DNA of 64,000 nucleotides from Hydrogenoanaerobacterium sp032017025 (GTDB lineage Bacteria; Bacillota; Clostridia; Oscillospirales; Ruminococcaceae), in assembly GCF_032017025.1 (NCBI RefSeq), contig NZ_DALZQO010000002.1, positions 1-64,000 on the forward strand, written 5' to 3'. The position numbers were made by a program, and so were the translations under genes. The notes below the pieces were generated by a model. It made no database searches. It saw only the letters and a program-made list of their open reading frames with translations, and was not told where the DNA came from. Every line of letters starts with the position of its first letter. Position 1 is the first letter of the stretch. Positions 45,455-56,100 of this stretch are shown here, piece by piece.

Positions 45455-47923
45455 TTATTTTTTGGGTGCAGGCTTTGCAACCGTTACTGCACCTTTGATG
45501 ACAGTAGGGCTGATAACATAATCCGCGCAATAAGAGATGGTAAACTCCATAATACCGTTTGCATTTACACTTACGTTAGATTGCACCAACTCCAACTGTG
45601 ATTTGGCTGCGTTGTGGTAATAGATATATACTTTTTTGTTTGCATATTTATCGATATCTACATCAATTTTTGTTTTGCCTGGTAGCTTGCCTTGATAAGC
45701 AAAGTGCAGAACCGTGATGTCGCTTTTACCGGTAAGCTTGCTGATTTGCGGCTGTATGGATGTTACAGTGCTGATTGTGGTATCAAACCACATCACACCG
45801 GGCATTGTGCTTTCGATGCTCGTGCCGTAAAAGTTCCAGTTATACCAGCCACCTTTTAGGGTGACCGATTTCTGTTTATTCACCATCAACTCATTTAAAA
45901 AAGCGGTGCTCAGCTTGTAATTGGGGCTTACGGTGACATTTACACCGTATAAAGACTTGGTTAGGCTGTCATTAATATCCCATATGGTATCCGGATTAGG
46001 CTGAACATAACTTCCGCCGCCCGAGGAAGAAGAGCGATTTCTTTTTGAACCTCCTCCTGTCGAAGGTTTGTCTGTATTCGGTTTTACTTCGAGATATTCT
46101 ATTGCACTCATCAATGCCGACTCAGCATCGAAAACTTCATTATCAATTGCTTTTGGATTATCAAGAACCGCTTGTACTGTTTTGATCGCTTTATTTAAAG
46201 TATCTCGGCTTTCCTGCGTATACTTGCGGTCAGCAGCTTTTTCTTGAGCAACCTTGAGTAAAGCTTTTAATGCATTCTTACCCGGATATTCAGATGCTCT
46301 TACTCGTTCCAAAGATTTGACTGCGTTTAAGAGCGCTTTGTAAGCATCACTGAATTCAGTTTCCGTTGCATTTTCATTATCCAGTACCCGTTGTGCCGCT
46401 TCTGTCTCATCCATTAAACGGTCTCGGCTGTGCTGCGTAAACAAATTGATTTTTGCCAAATCCGGTGCGTATTTAACCCATGTATTAAGCCCTTCCCTTC
46501 CGGGATTTTCGGGGTCAATTACTTCCGCAATAATATCAGGAGAGTAATTATCTGATGCCTCATCTAATTCTCTTACTGCTGTTACGTAATCGCGTGATGT
46601 CGGCTGTTCCATATCCATCGCTTTTTCAGCCTTTATAATGGCTTGAATCAGAGCAGATCTGTCTGTTATTCTATACGGTATTAATTGGAATCTGCTGTAT
46701 GCAACTTCTAAGCTTACAATTAAATCATCTCTATGTGATTGTTCTGGGCCACCTTCACTTACTGTTACTTTAATTTGGGCTGTCAGCTGTTTGCTGTTGG
46801 TAACTCCGTTAGGTAATACCAGATTGCCAATTAAAATGTAATCATCGGGGATGTGCTTATCATAATTAGAGGTATCCCACGCAACAGCCAGTTGCTCTTG
46901 GCTATTGTCATCCAGTGTAACGGTAACCACCTTTGGCAAATTCAGCAAATTTTCTTTTTCATAATATTTCACTTTAATCGGTTGAAAGTCGGCCACTGCA
47001 ATAATTGTTCTATCAGTTGGCTGAACATCCTGTACTATGAGAGTTACGGTGTCACTGGCTATTGTTGAACTATAAGATGAAGTATAATTATTCCTACATG
47101 TTATTATACAGCGGAATTGTTTACCGTTATCATCTAATGCCGTGTTTTTTGTTTTATAAAATTTTTGTGTTGCATCGTAAATATCGGTCCATTGATTGTA
47201 TTCGTTCAGCGTTTGCCACTGATATGAAGTTCTATCCGAACTACCTATACTTTTTGTTTCAATCCTAAATACCGCGGTATTGCCTTCTGTAACCGTCTGT
47301 GATGCTGGCTGGGATATGATGGTTATGATATCTTGGAACTCTACCTTAACGTTAACGGATTTTGACGGCATTTGAAACTGGTATTTTAGATTGCTCTCAG
47401 ATATATCCTTCATTCTAACATATATATTTTTATTCTCTGTTAGATGAATCCAAACATTTATATGCTTATTATTCTCTAATTCAATGTCCGTAATTTCTAC
47501 TGTTACTAGCTCGCCTGGTTTGGGATTTGTTTTATCAACGTTTATTGTTGCCTTGCCACCAATCACCTGTGTGGTTATCGGATAGCTGTCTTCGGGAACA
47601 GTTTGCGCCATCGTGCTTTCATTTTCCATGATAGTATTCAGATTTGCTTCCTCGGCAGTAACCTTTTCTGTTTCGTCTTTTTCTGCATCGGCTAATTCAG
47701 TCATAGGCAATGTGGGTTCGATTTGCGTGTTTTCTGCATCGGCTAATTCAGTCATGGGCAATGTGGGTTCGGTTTGCGTATTTTCTACATCCGTTACTTC
47801 GGTCACGGGCAATGTGGGGAGAGTCTTCGCTGCATCTGCTAATGCAAATACCGGTAACGCTGTTTGAGTAACAAGTGCTACTGCAAGAAAAACATTGGCA
47901 AAGCGCAAATAATATTTTTTCAT
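45455..47923 (-). CDS. Secreted FIVAR/Ig-domain protein with the shared C-terminal module
   Basis: 822 residues, AAGGAG upstream. A signal peptide (residues 1-30), three 17-residue acidic repeats (TLPMTELADAENTQIEP type, about 34-85), a domain also present in the PHP protein (YPITTQVIGGKATINVDK), an Ig-like domain (IISQPASQTVTEGNTAVF ... YQWQT), a Big_4 domain, two or three FIVAR-type three-helix segments (YTQESRDTLNKAIKTVQAVL), a Ser/Gly linker and the shared module (KSVTLKGGWYNWNFYGTSIE ... CADYVIS). It stops soon after the module with no membrane helix, unlike the GH97 and PHP proteins. It has no catalytic domain that I recognise; a structural or binding role at the surface is likely. Confidence 0.8.
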   Translation of the reverse strand: MKKYYLRFANVFLAVALVTQTALPVFALADAAKTLPTLPVTEVTDVENTQTEPTLPMTELADAENTQIEPTLPMTELADAEKDETEKVTAEEANLNTIMENESTMAQTVPEDSYPITTQVIGGKATINVDKTNPKPGELVTVEITDIELENNKHINVWIHLTENKNIYVRMKDISESNLKYQFQMPSKSVNVKVEFQDIITIISQPASQTVTEGNTAVFRIETKSIGSSDRTSYQWQTLNEYNQWTDIYDATQKFYKTKNTALDDNGKQFRCIITCRNNYTSSYSSTIASDTVTLIVQDVQPTDRTIIAVADFQPIKVKYYEKENLLNLPKVVTVTLDDNSQEQLAVAWDTSNYDKHIPDDYILIGNLVLPNGVTNSKQLTAQIKVTVSEGGPEQSHRDDLIVSLEVAYSRFQLIPYRITDRSALIQAIIKAEKAMDMEQPTSRDYVTAVRELDEASDNYSPDIIAEVIDPENPGREGLNTWVKYAPDLAKINLFTQHSRDRLMDETEAAQRVLDNENATETEFSDAYKALLNAVKSLERVRASEYPGKNALKALLKVAQEKAADRKYTQESRDTLNKAIKTVQAVLDNPKAIDNEVFDAESALMSAIEYLEVKPNTDKPSTGGGSKRNRSSSSGGGSYVQPNPDTIWDINDSLTKSLYGVNVTVSPNYKLSTAFLNELMVNKQKSVTLKGGWYNWNFYGTSIESTMPGVMWFDTTISTVTSIQPQISKLTGKSDITVLHFAYQGKLPGKTKIDVDIDKYANKKVYIYYHNAAKSQLELVQSNVSVNANGIMEFTISYCADYVISPTVIKGAVTVAKPAPKK
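47685..47837. repeat. Three 51-bp tandem repeats
   Basis: Units starting at 47685, 47736 and 47787 encode the 17-residue acidic repeats near the N terminus of the FIVAR/Ig protein. Two units are nearly identical and the third is diverged. They are in frame, so copy-number change would keep the gene open. Confidence 0.85.
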
Positions 47924-48113
47924 GTCCTGATTCTCCTTATTTAATTATGATACAATGTGCAAAACTCTTTAAAATTATTATTAATTTATTATATCACCAA
48001 ATAGGTAATAATTTCTATAAATTTAGTTAAAAATTACATTATTTTGATTTTTTGTAAATTATACTCATACTAAAATATAGGAAAATAAAGAAATTGTTAT
48101 ACAACAAAATCTT

Positions 48114-48317
48114 GCAACATCCCAGTGTTTGCCCATATCGCTGTGCTCTACGTTCCTCAATCAGTTCTTTTAATGCTTCATCTCTATCCGGTTTATCTAT
48201 GCGCCCCACAAAATCATAGTAACCGCTGTGTGAAACTGAGAAAAAGCTACACATGGTGGATATGGCATGCTTGTCCCTATGCTTATAAATGACACGATAT
48301 TTGGTAGTGGCTTTCAC
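48114..48317 (-). pseudogene. IS3 orfB, N-terminal fragment
   Basis: KYRVIYKHRDKHAISTMCSF and SVSHSGYYDFVGR match the start of IS3-type orfB (HTH-21 region). Family similarity ends at AQRYGQTLGC and the frame runs on into unrelated AT-rich sequence. The catalytic core is missing. Confidence 0.75.
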
Positions 48318-48619
48318 TTCCTTCCAGCGAGATAGAGAAAATCCAGCAATAATTCATTCTCCATCTTCAGGCGTTTGTTTTCATATTTGTAATCTTGCAA
48401 TGATACGGCCGGCTTCCTGCCGCGTGCTTTTCTAGGTGGCAAACCGAATTCTTTTTGACGTTCTTTGCAGTTTTCTCTGTATATCATCGACTTAATGGTT
48501 TTATATGACTTGTTGCAGTCTTCTGCCAATTCCCTAATCATAATGCCAGCCCTATGCCTGACCACGATTTCGTCTATAATTGTTTGTGGTGTGTTCAACG
48601 TCCCTTTTTTTCTATGCAT
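48314..48619 (-). CDS. IS3 orfA-like helix-turn-helix protein
   Basis: 101 residues from the ATG at 48619, 7 bases after AGGAGG. A helix-turn-helix region (TIIDEIVVRHRAGIMIRELA then CNKSYKTIKSMIY), a basic linker and a C-terminal leucine-zipper-like helix (YKYENKRLKMENELLLDFLY) that in IS3 elements mediates multimerisation. It overlaps the orfB start by 4 bases, as in the IS3 family. Without orfB it cannot transpose. Confidence 0.75.
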   Translation of the reverse strand: MHRKKGTLNTPQTIIDEIVVRHRAGIMIRELAEDCNKSYKTIKSMIYRENCKERQKEFGLPPRKARGRKPAVSLQDYKYENKRLKMENELLLDFLYLAGRK

Positions 48620-48626
48620 AACAAAA

Positions 48627-48660
48627 CCTCCTGTCGTAGTTTCTATTCTACGACAGGAGG
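48627..48660 (-). promoter_or_regulatory. Hairpin covering the orfA ribosome binding site
   Basis: A perfect 13-bp stem (48627-48639 with 48648-48660, 8-base loop) contains the complete AGGAGG of orfA in one arm. Transcripts entering from outside the element would fold it and block translation, a known way for IS elements to limit transposase from read-through. Confidence 0.7.
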
Positions 48661-48884
48661 CTCTTTTTGTCATTGTCCGTTTTCTGCGGTATAGTTCACA
48701 TTCTGTACGACTCTTTTTATATTTAACTTTTGACCTAATTGGTTAATAAATATTTTGAAAATCTAAAATAATATTTGAATTTTAACTTTATATTTACAAA
48801 TTAATCTATATAACGATAAACGTTAACAATGAAACAAAACAACAATTTATTAATGTTATAATGTTAGAATTAAAACAAAAATCC

Positions 48885-48913
48885 TTGACAATTATTGGTA
48901 AAAGTAATACTAT
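48885..48913 (+). promoter_or_regulatory. Sigma-A-like promoter of the lipoprotein gene
   Basis: TTGACA (48885-48890), a 17-bp spacer and TACTAT (48908-48913), in very AT-rich sequence 74 bp upstream of the lipoprotein start. Confidence 0.5.
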
Positions 48914-48986
48914 TTATATAATAAACAATGGAAAAGTTAACTCAAATTTAAATTTATGTAAATAAATTACATGCGGAGGAAAGACA

Positions 48987-50057
48987 ATGAGAAAGCTGAA
49001 ATTTTTCTTCTTGATTACTCTAACACTAATACTAGCATGTATTACGGGATGCACAGATAAAAAAGCGCATACTTCATTGCAACCGGAAGCATCCGCTGTC
49101 ACCCGGTCGGAGGCAGAACTTCTTTCCTATACATACGATTACTCAGAATTAGGATTTACACTTACGATTCCAGCTGATTGGCGTAGTCTTTCTTTAGAAA
49201 ATGTATTGATTCAGTACAATCATGTGCCTTATGGTATGTCGCTCTATTTTATGTCACGGGAGGATGTCCAAACAATTCGTGATATAGAAGATAATTTACT
49301 AACTATCGAAGAAGAAAAAGCATTTAATGAAACCTTGCCCGATCGTATGAGACCAATATGTGCAGTTTTAATTGGCGAGAAAGAAAATACAAATAAAGAA
49401 TACCTAAACTTTATAAAAGAATTTAAATCCGTTTATTCTTATGACGACTTCATTGGAGCCAATGGTAATCAGGATTATCATTTCCTGTATAATAACAATT
49501 TTTCTCCAGACGAGCTTTCGGATGAAGCGGTAGAGATGCTAAAGGAACTAGCAAAAGATTTGCAGCAGGTAAAAGATTCTATAGAGGTATTTACCCCAAA
49601 AACGCCTCAAAATGCGCTACTGGAAACTGGGCAGATCAGCTTTGATACTCAAACCCTAGATAAAACCGCTATTACGCAAGAGATTTTCAGAGAATACGGG
49701 CTAACAGCTATGTGCTTTTGGAGTATTGAAAGCGACTTTTGCATGGAAGAGTTGAAGAATTTACAAGAAATTGGTGAAAGGAATCCATCCATCTTAATCT
49801 TAGGTGTGCCAATAGAAGGAGATGAAGGTAATGCGGACTCTATACAAGGAAAATTAAGGAATAACGGAGTTACCTTTCTAAATATTTTGCCGAATGACCA
49901 ATTGCGTGAAGGAGTAATGAATGCAGTCAGTATAAAGCCAACAACGATATTCATTACAAGTGATGGTACAATGACGGGTGAACCGATGCTTGGATCCTTC
50001 GGAAAAACGGAATTGGAAAAAGAAATTACGGGGCTTATGCGAAAAGGAGGAGGATAA
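48987..50057 (+). CDS. Lipoprotein with a thioredoxin-fold domain lacking CxxC
   Basis: 356 residues, GCGGAGG upstream. A lipoprotein signal ends in LACITGC (Cys near residue 22). The first 200 residues contain a PsbP-like/DUF-type stretch (YSELGFTLTIPADWRSLSLE) also seen in other Firmicute lipoproteins. The C-terminal 130 residues look like a TlpA/AhpC-type thioredoxin fold: MCFWSIESDFCMEELKNLQE where TlpA has FWATWCPPCREEL, then a cis-Pro-like IKPTTIFITSDG. Only the second Cys remains, so disulfide exchange is unlikely. It is 69 bp upstream of the PHP-protein gene and may assist export or folding of that protein (inference). Confidence 0.7.
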   Translation: MRKLKFFFLITLTLILACITGCTDKKAHTSLQPEASAVTRSEAELLSYTYDYSELGFTLTIPADWRSLSLENVLIQYNHVPYGMSLYFMSREDVQTIRDIEDNLLTIEEEKAFNETLPDRMRPICAVLIGEKENTNKEYLNFIKEFKSVYSYDDFIGANGNQDYHFLYNNNFSPDELSDEAVEMLKELAKDLQQVKDSIEVFTPKTPQNALLETGQISFDTQTLDKTAITQEIFREYGLTAMCFWSIESDFCMEELKNLQEIGERNPSILILGVPIEGDEGNADSIQGKLRNNGVTFLNILPNDQLREGVMNAVSIKPTTIFITSDGTMTGEPMLGSFGKTELEKEITGLMRKGGG

Positions 50058-50126
50058 ACAATAGAGGGTGCCCCCGCACATGAAAGAAGCAGCATAGTAT
50101 ACGACATCAAGAAGTGGGAGGATAAT

Positions 50127-53100
50127 ATGAAAAAAAGTGTTTCTAAATGTATATCAATTCTACTGGCACTTTCTCTGATACTGAATATGAGCGTAACCGT
50201 ATTTGCTCAGACATCAATTCCCGTATCAGCTGAGGTATCGTCTTCAGTTTCTAACGAAAGTGAAGCAGAGCAAACACACACTTCTCCTGCGCCAATTCAA
50301 GATACCCCTGAAGCAGCACCTCTAGTCCCTGCTCCTGATGAGGAAAAAATAGAAACTGGAACATCGCGGACAGAGCCCAGCGAGGGAGAGTCGGAAGACA
50401 CCGGGACAATACCGCTGCCTGCCGATACAATTGAGGCAACCACAGCCTTGGAGGAGACAGTTTCAACGATTGCCGCTGCAAGGCAAGCTCAGGAGGGTAG
50501 ATTTACCCTGCAAGGTGTGGTAACGGCTGTGGATGGAAAAAGTATTTTTATTCAAGACAGCACTGCCGGCATCTGTGTCTTCCTAAAAACAAATGACACG
50601 GTAAAAGAATTTACCATTGGCAAAGAGGTTCAGGCGACTGGAACATTGAACGTATATAGAGAGATGTTGCAGCTTCAGCTCGCGGAAAACACTGATATCA
50701 CGGTTACAAATGCCTCGGCAGACTTGCCAGCCGCATCAGAAGTTGCGAGCATTTCGGTGATTGGTGAAGAGCTTGAAGGCATGCGAATAAAAGTGAGCGG
50801 GGCAATAATCGGTGATATTCTTCCTACAGGGAATACTTTGCTGACCGATTCGAGTGGGACGATCATTATCCGCAAACTTGTACTACCTGTGGGTTCCACT
50901 GTCAGTGAAGGTGATACCATCGATATCATCGGTGTGGTGGGGCAATTTGATAAGGATTATCAAATCTTTATCGGTGACCCGGTAACGGATATTGTTGTAA
51001 CGGAAGAAGCACTTGACCGTGTACAACCAGTAACCGCGGCACCTACGGCGGGCAAAGTTGCTCCGGGCACTGAAGTAATCCTAACCACTGCAACGGCTGA
51101 TGCCCAAATCCAGTACAAGCTGGGTGCTGAGGGCACTTATACAAATTATATTGCTGGAACTACAAAAATTATAGTCAATGAAGAAGTTACCCTCTATGCA
51201 AAAGCGTCTAAAACGGATATGCGTGATTCCATCGAGGCCTTGTTTGCTTATACTGTGGATGCAGTCAGCAGTATTGCACAAGCAAGGGGCAAATGGACTG
51301 CAAACCCTGTAGAGGACAAAAATAAGCTTGTTACAGTTAGTGGCATCGTCACTTTTGTGGACGGAAAAAGCTACACCATTCAGGATGATGAGGCCGGAAT
51401 CTGTGTAAGGTATGGTGGTTCACTCAAGCTTGGCCGCGGCGATAAGATTACAGCGATTGGCTATTTGAGCCAATACAACGGTCTGCTCCAAATCAACCCG
51501 GCAAATGACAAGGTTACGGTTGAAGCTACCGGTCAAAAATCACCTTTGCCTGTAACTGTCACCCTCAAAGAGCTTTCTGACCCGGCAAAAGCAGAGGCCT
51601 ATGAGTCGCGTCGTATTCAAATTATGGGGGCTGTGCTCGGGGCGGTCAATACTGGTGGTGACACCCCGCTGATTCAAGGGGACTCCAGCCTCAACATGTT
51701 TAAAATTCCAGATCCAGCACCGTTAAAGCAAGGGGATTTGGTAAACGTCGTCGGTGTGCTCGGACAGTTTAACGTGTACCAAATTAGAGTAGCCGATGCG
51801 AAAGACATTACCTCCGCGCTGCAGCTGGTTATCAGCGAGGTGTATGGTGCGGGCGGAAACGCCGGTGCTTATTATAAAAATGATTATATCGAGCTGTACA
51901 ACCCCACTTCCCAAGATATAAGCCTAACGGGATGGTCGATTCAGTATGCCAGTTCAGCAGGCACCAGTTTTAGCCCAAGCGCTTTAAGCGGTACCATAAA
52001 GGCAGGCAGCTACTATTTGATTCAATGCTCAGCCGGAGCGGGCGGCACCATAGACCTGCCGAAACCCGATTTTACCAATAATTTTAATATGTCGGGTACT
52101 TCCGGTATTGTAACGCTCTCCAACAGTACGGCAAAAATTACGGGTAAAGATGACCCTGCAATCGTAGATCTGGTGGGTTATGGTTCGGGCGCCAAATTGT
52201 TTAAAGGCACGGGGCCTACCACAGATACCGGTAACAATAGAGAGTCTCATCAAAGAAAAGATAACGACGGCGGAACAACCGGTGCCACCAACGGTTATAA
52301 CGCCAACGACAATAAAAACGATTTTTACCCCGCTGAGTGCACCCCCAGAAACAGCTCGTTTGTTTATGTGGATGCACCGACCATTACACTTGCCCCGAGT
52401 TACGATGGTGCTTACGGCGGTACGATGGATGTCACAATTCTTTCGGCACACTCTAAAGAATCCACCCTTGCGGCAGTTGAAATTGCAGTAACCTACAACA
52501 CTGCCGATGAGCTTAAGTGGACGGCATACCCGATTGACGGCAATGTATCCAAAGTGGAAAACCTGGTGAAGCAAGTAAAAGTTTTGCCCACCAAGTCATC
52601 TGACGTAATGACTGTTTACGCCAGAGTAAAGGATGCTGCCGGAAATTACAGCAAAAAGAATGCGGAAGCTACGGTAAACATTAAAAACTTACCTGCTGTA
52701 GGCGAGTTTGCTCCCAACGGCGGTGTGGGTGAAAACGGCAAACCGGATATTTTAGTAAAAGTGATTAACTCCACGAAATATGATATTAAAGTTTCTTTGG
52801 TAGATGATGCGGCAGCACCCAAAGAGCTTATCAAGTCGGTTGACCAAACTGCTTCGGAGGTTACCGGAAAATTTACAGAGCTTCTTCCGGACGGAATCCA
52901 CAAAATGAAAGCAGAGCTGATTGACAAAAGTATCTCCGGCCATACTTATGTTTTCTCACAGGAATGGACCTTCCGTGTTGGGGTGGTAAATTACCAGCCG
53001 TTTTTCGGGCAGTTGCATGCGCATACAGCCGAGTCGGACGGTACCGGAACTCTGGCAGAGGCTTATGCTTGGGCACGCGACAAAGCGGATTTAGATTTTA

Positions 53101-56100
53101 TGGCAATTACCGATCACTCCAACTGGTACATGCAGGGCGGAACCGGTGAGAGCTATGGAACCGCAGACAGCTGCCTGAATGCAACCACAGTGGAGGGAAC
53201 CGGTAACAGCAAATGGATTCGTCAGCATGCAGTAGCGGATGAATTTAACAAGCCAAATGATCCAACCAATCCCTTTGTAACGCTGGTTGGATTTGAAATG
53301 ACTTGGAATGGCAGCACCAGTACAAACCCATATATTCTAAATGGAAAGAAAATGCCTCATGGGCATATGAACACCTTTAATACAGCATGGTTCGCCGACC
53401 GTAATGACTCTAAAATGCAGGATATGGAGAAATATTATGATAGAATCGCACAAGACACCCAATCTATCAGTCAATTCAATCATCCTGGCACCCTATTTGG
53501 ATCTTTTAAAGAGTTTGGAAGCTATAAGCCTGAATACGATAATGTTATTAATCTACTGGAAGTAGGAAATGGTGAAGGTCCTATCCGTGGTACTGGATAC
53601 TTCCCAAGCTACGATGAATACAACAAGGCTTTGGATAAAGGATGGCATGTTGCCCCCACCAATAATCAGGATAATCACAAAAAAGGTTGGGGCACCGCAA
53701 ATGACGCCCGCAGTGTCGTTCTTGCTCCCTCTATAAATCGCGATGAGCTGAAAAATGCTATGCGAGAGCGGCATGTCTATGCAACCGAGGATAAAAACCT
53801 TGTTATGTCCTATTTTGTAAACGGCGAGGTTATGGGTACTATTTTAAATAACCCTACAAATCTGGCCATGGAAATCAAGATTTCCGATCCGGATCGCGAA
53901 TCAATAGGAAAGATATCTATCATCACCAATGGTGGCAAGACGGTAGCCAGTAAGAATTTCAGCGAAAGCACTGCGGAATGGAAACTGGAGTTGAGAGCCG
54001 ATAATGCTTATTATTATGTAAGAGTCGATCAACCCGATAAAGATATTGCAGTTTCCGCACCGATTTGGACAGGAAAAGAGAAAATGGCGGGCGCTACCAA
54101 TATTGCGTTTGAAAAATCGCTCGTTAAGCTGAATGAATCGCTGAAATTGAATGTCGAGCTGTATAACAATAACACTAATAGCAGTGTTAAGGTAGACAGA
54201 GTCGAGATATGGAAAGATGAAGAACAGGGAGAACCAGTCTGGACCCAAAGCATTAATCAACAAATGATTGGGGCGACCTTTACCGGCAGTTACGATTTCC
54301 CCACATCAGAAATTGGCAAATTAAACTATATTATTAAAGTAACCATGAATATCAACGATGTAGAGGAAGCTTTCTATAAATCGCTTGTTTTACGAGTTGA
54401 AAACCCGACAGATACACCACGCGTTATGATCGACGCAGCTCATCGCAATAACTATGTGTCAGGTTACTACAATGGCAAGATGACCTCGCTCGAAAAGTTT
54501 CTCAACGGCAGAGGGATATTCCTGGAAGAAAACAAACAAAGATTCAGTGATGCTGTTTTACAGGGTGTGGATATACTAATTATATCGGACCCTTGCACCA
54601 GGGAAATTGTGGCTGCAGATAAAGAAAAAGTAAAATATACACAGGCAGAGCTTGATGCAATTAAGAAGTATATGGATAATGGCGGTAATCTGATTATGTC
54701 ATCCGAACGCGATTCTTATGATATTGCGGGTGACAAGGTATTTTCTAAAGATTATCAGCTCAATCAAATTCTAGTACCCATCGGCAGTGCCTTGCGTGCC
54801 AACGACGATACCATATGTCAGGGTGACGCCAACAATTATCGTATGTATTATACGCGCTACGGTGAGAGCCCGAAATACAATCTTACCGCTAATATTGGCT
54901 ACGATCTCGATGATTCCGGAAACCCTACAACGCCTAAAATGTACAGCTCTTATGCAGGCGCATCGCTTTATGTGGATGAAGGAAACGCCAACAAAGAAAA
55001 TATCGAAGTACTTGTCAAACTGCACGAGGACTGCTTCCAAGATGATAAGGATCGTGCGGGCGATATGATGCTGAAGGAAGGCGACCAGAAATTTTCACTT
55101 GCTGCAGAAATTTTACCCTCCGGCGGACGCCTAGTGGTTGGAGGAAGCACCTTCTTCTCAGATTTTGAGATTGATGGGAGCAATGCGGCACAGTATAGCA
55201 ACATTGAAATATTTGAAAATATTCTGGGCTGGATGATGTACCAGACCAAGAATACTACGATTGCACACGTCCAGAAAAATGCTGACAACATGCAAGATCA
55301 GTATGTGGAGATTAAAGGACGCGTAACCACACAACCGGGCGGAACATCTAAGAGGCTTGGACGCTCCAACTCGTTCTTTGATGTGATGTACGTTCAGGAC
55401 GCTACTGGTGGTATCACAGTGTTTGGCGTTTCAGAGCGGGATATCCCACTTGGCACTGAGGTCATTGTAAGAGGTTTTGTGGATGAATACGCGGGAGATG
55501 TTGAAATTCAGCTTGACAGTGAGCAGATGGGCATTGTAGTGTTGAATACTCCCGTTAAATCTGTTCAGCCTAGGAACTTTGCAACTAAAGATATTACAAA
55601 GGCAAATATGGGCTGGCTGGCTCAAATACAGGGTAAGGTTGTCCGAATGGATGATCAAAATCTTTATGTCAATGATGGTACCGGTGAAGCAAGAATCTTT
55701 GTGGAGGGTTATATCGGAAGTTCTTCGGGGAAATATGCACAGACGGGTAAATGGGATCCCAATATTAAGGTTGGACGTACTATTTCTGCCTGCGGCATGA
55801 TCTCTATGGACCCTGAAGGAAACCGAATGAGGGTACGCGATACCGACGAAATTGTACTAAGACCTGTACCTGAAGGTAGTTATCCTGTTTCCGTAGAAGT
55901 AATTGGAGGAACAGCAACCGTTGATGTTGATAAAGGCGATGCTCTGCCCGATGATGTTGTAACCATAGATATTACAAACATTGAGCCGGGCAAGCNNNNN
56001 NNNNNTTAAAACCATTACTGCACAGGAAGCAGATGAAGCGGCAGCAGAGATTACAGTAACGCAGGTAACCACAGGTGTTCCCGAAGGAACCTTGCGATAC

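Larger units (their letters stand above)
48110..48662 (-). mobile_element. Second IS3-family relic
   Basis: Carries an intact-looking orfA and only the first about 65 codons of orfB; the element is cut at about 48110. Its sequence is unlike the IS3 at 41033. A 13-bp stem hairpin covers the orfA ribosome binding site. Confidence 0.75.

Noticed and set aside
52029..52574. 181-codon open frame on the minus strand
   Set aside because: It lies opposite the lamin-tail and Ig domains of the PHP protein and its sequence has no recognisable family.
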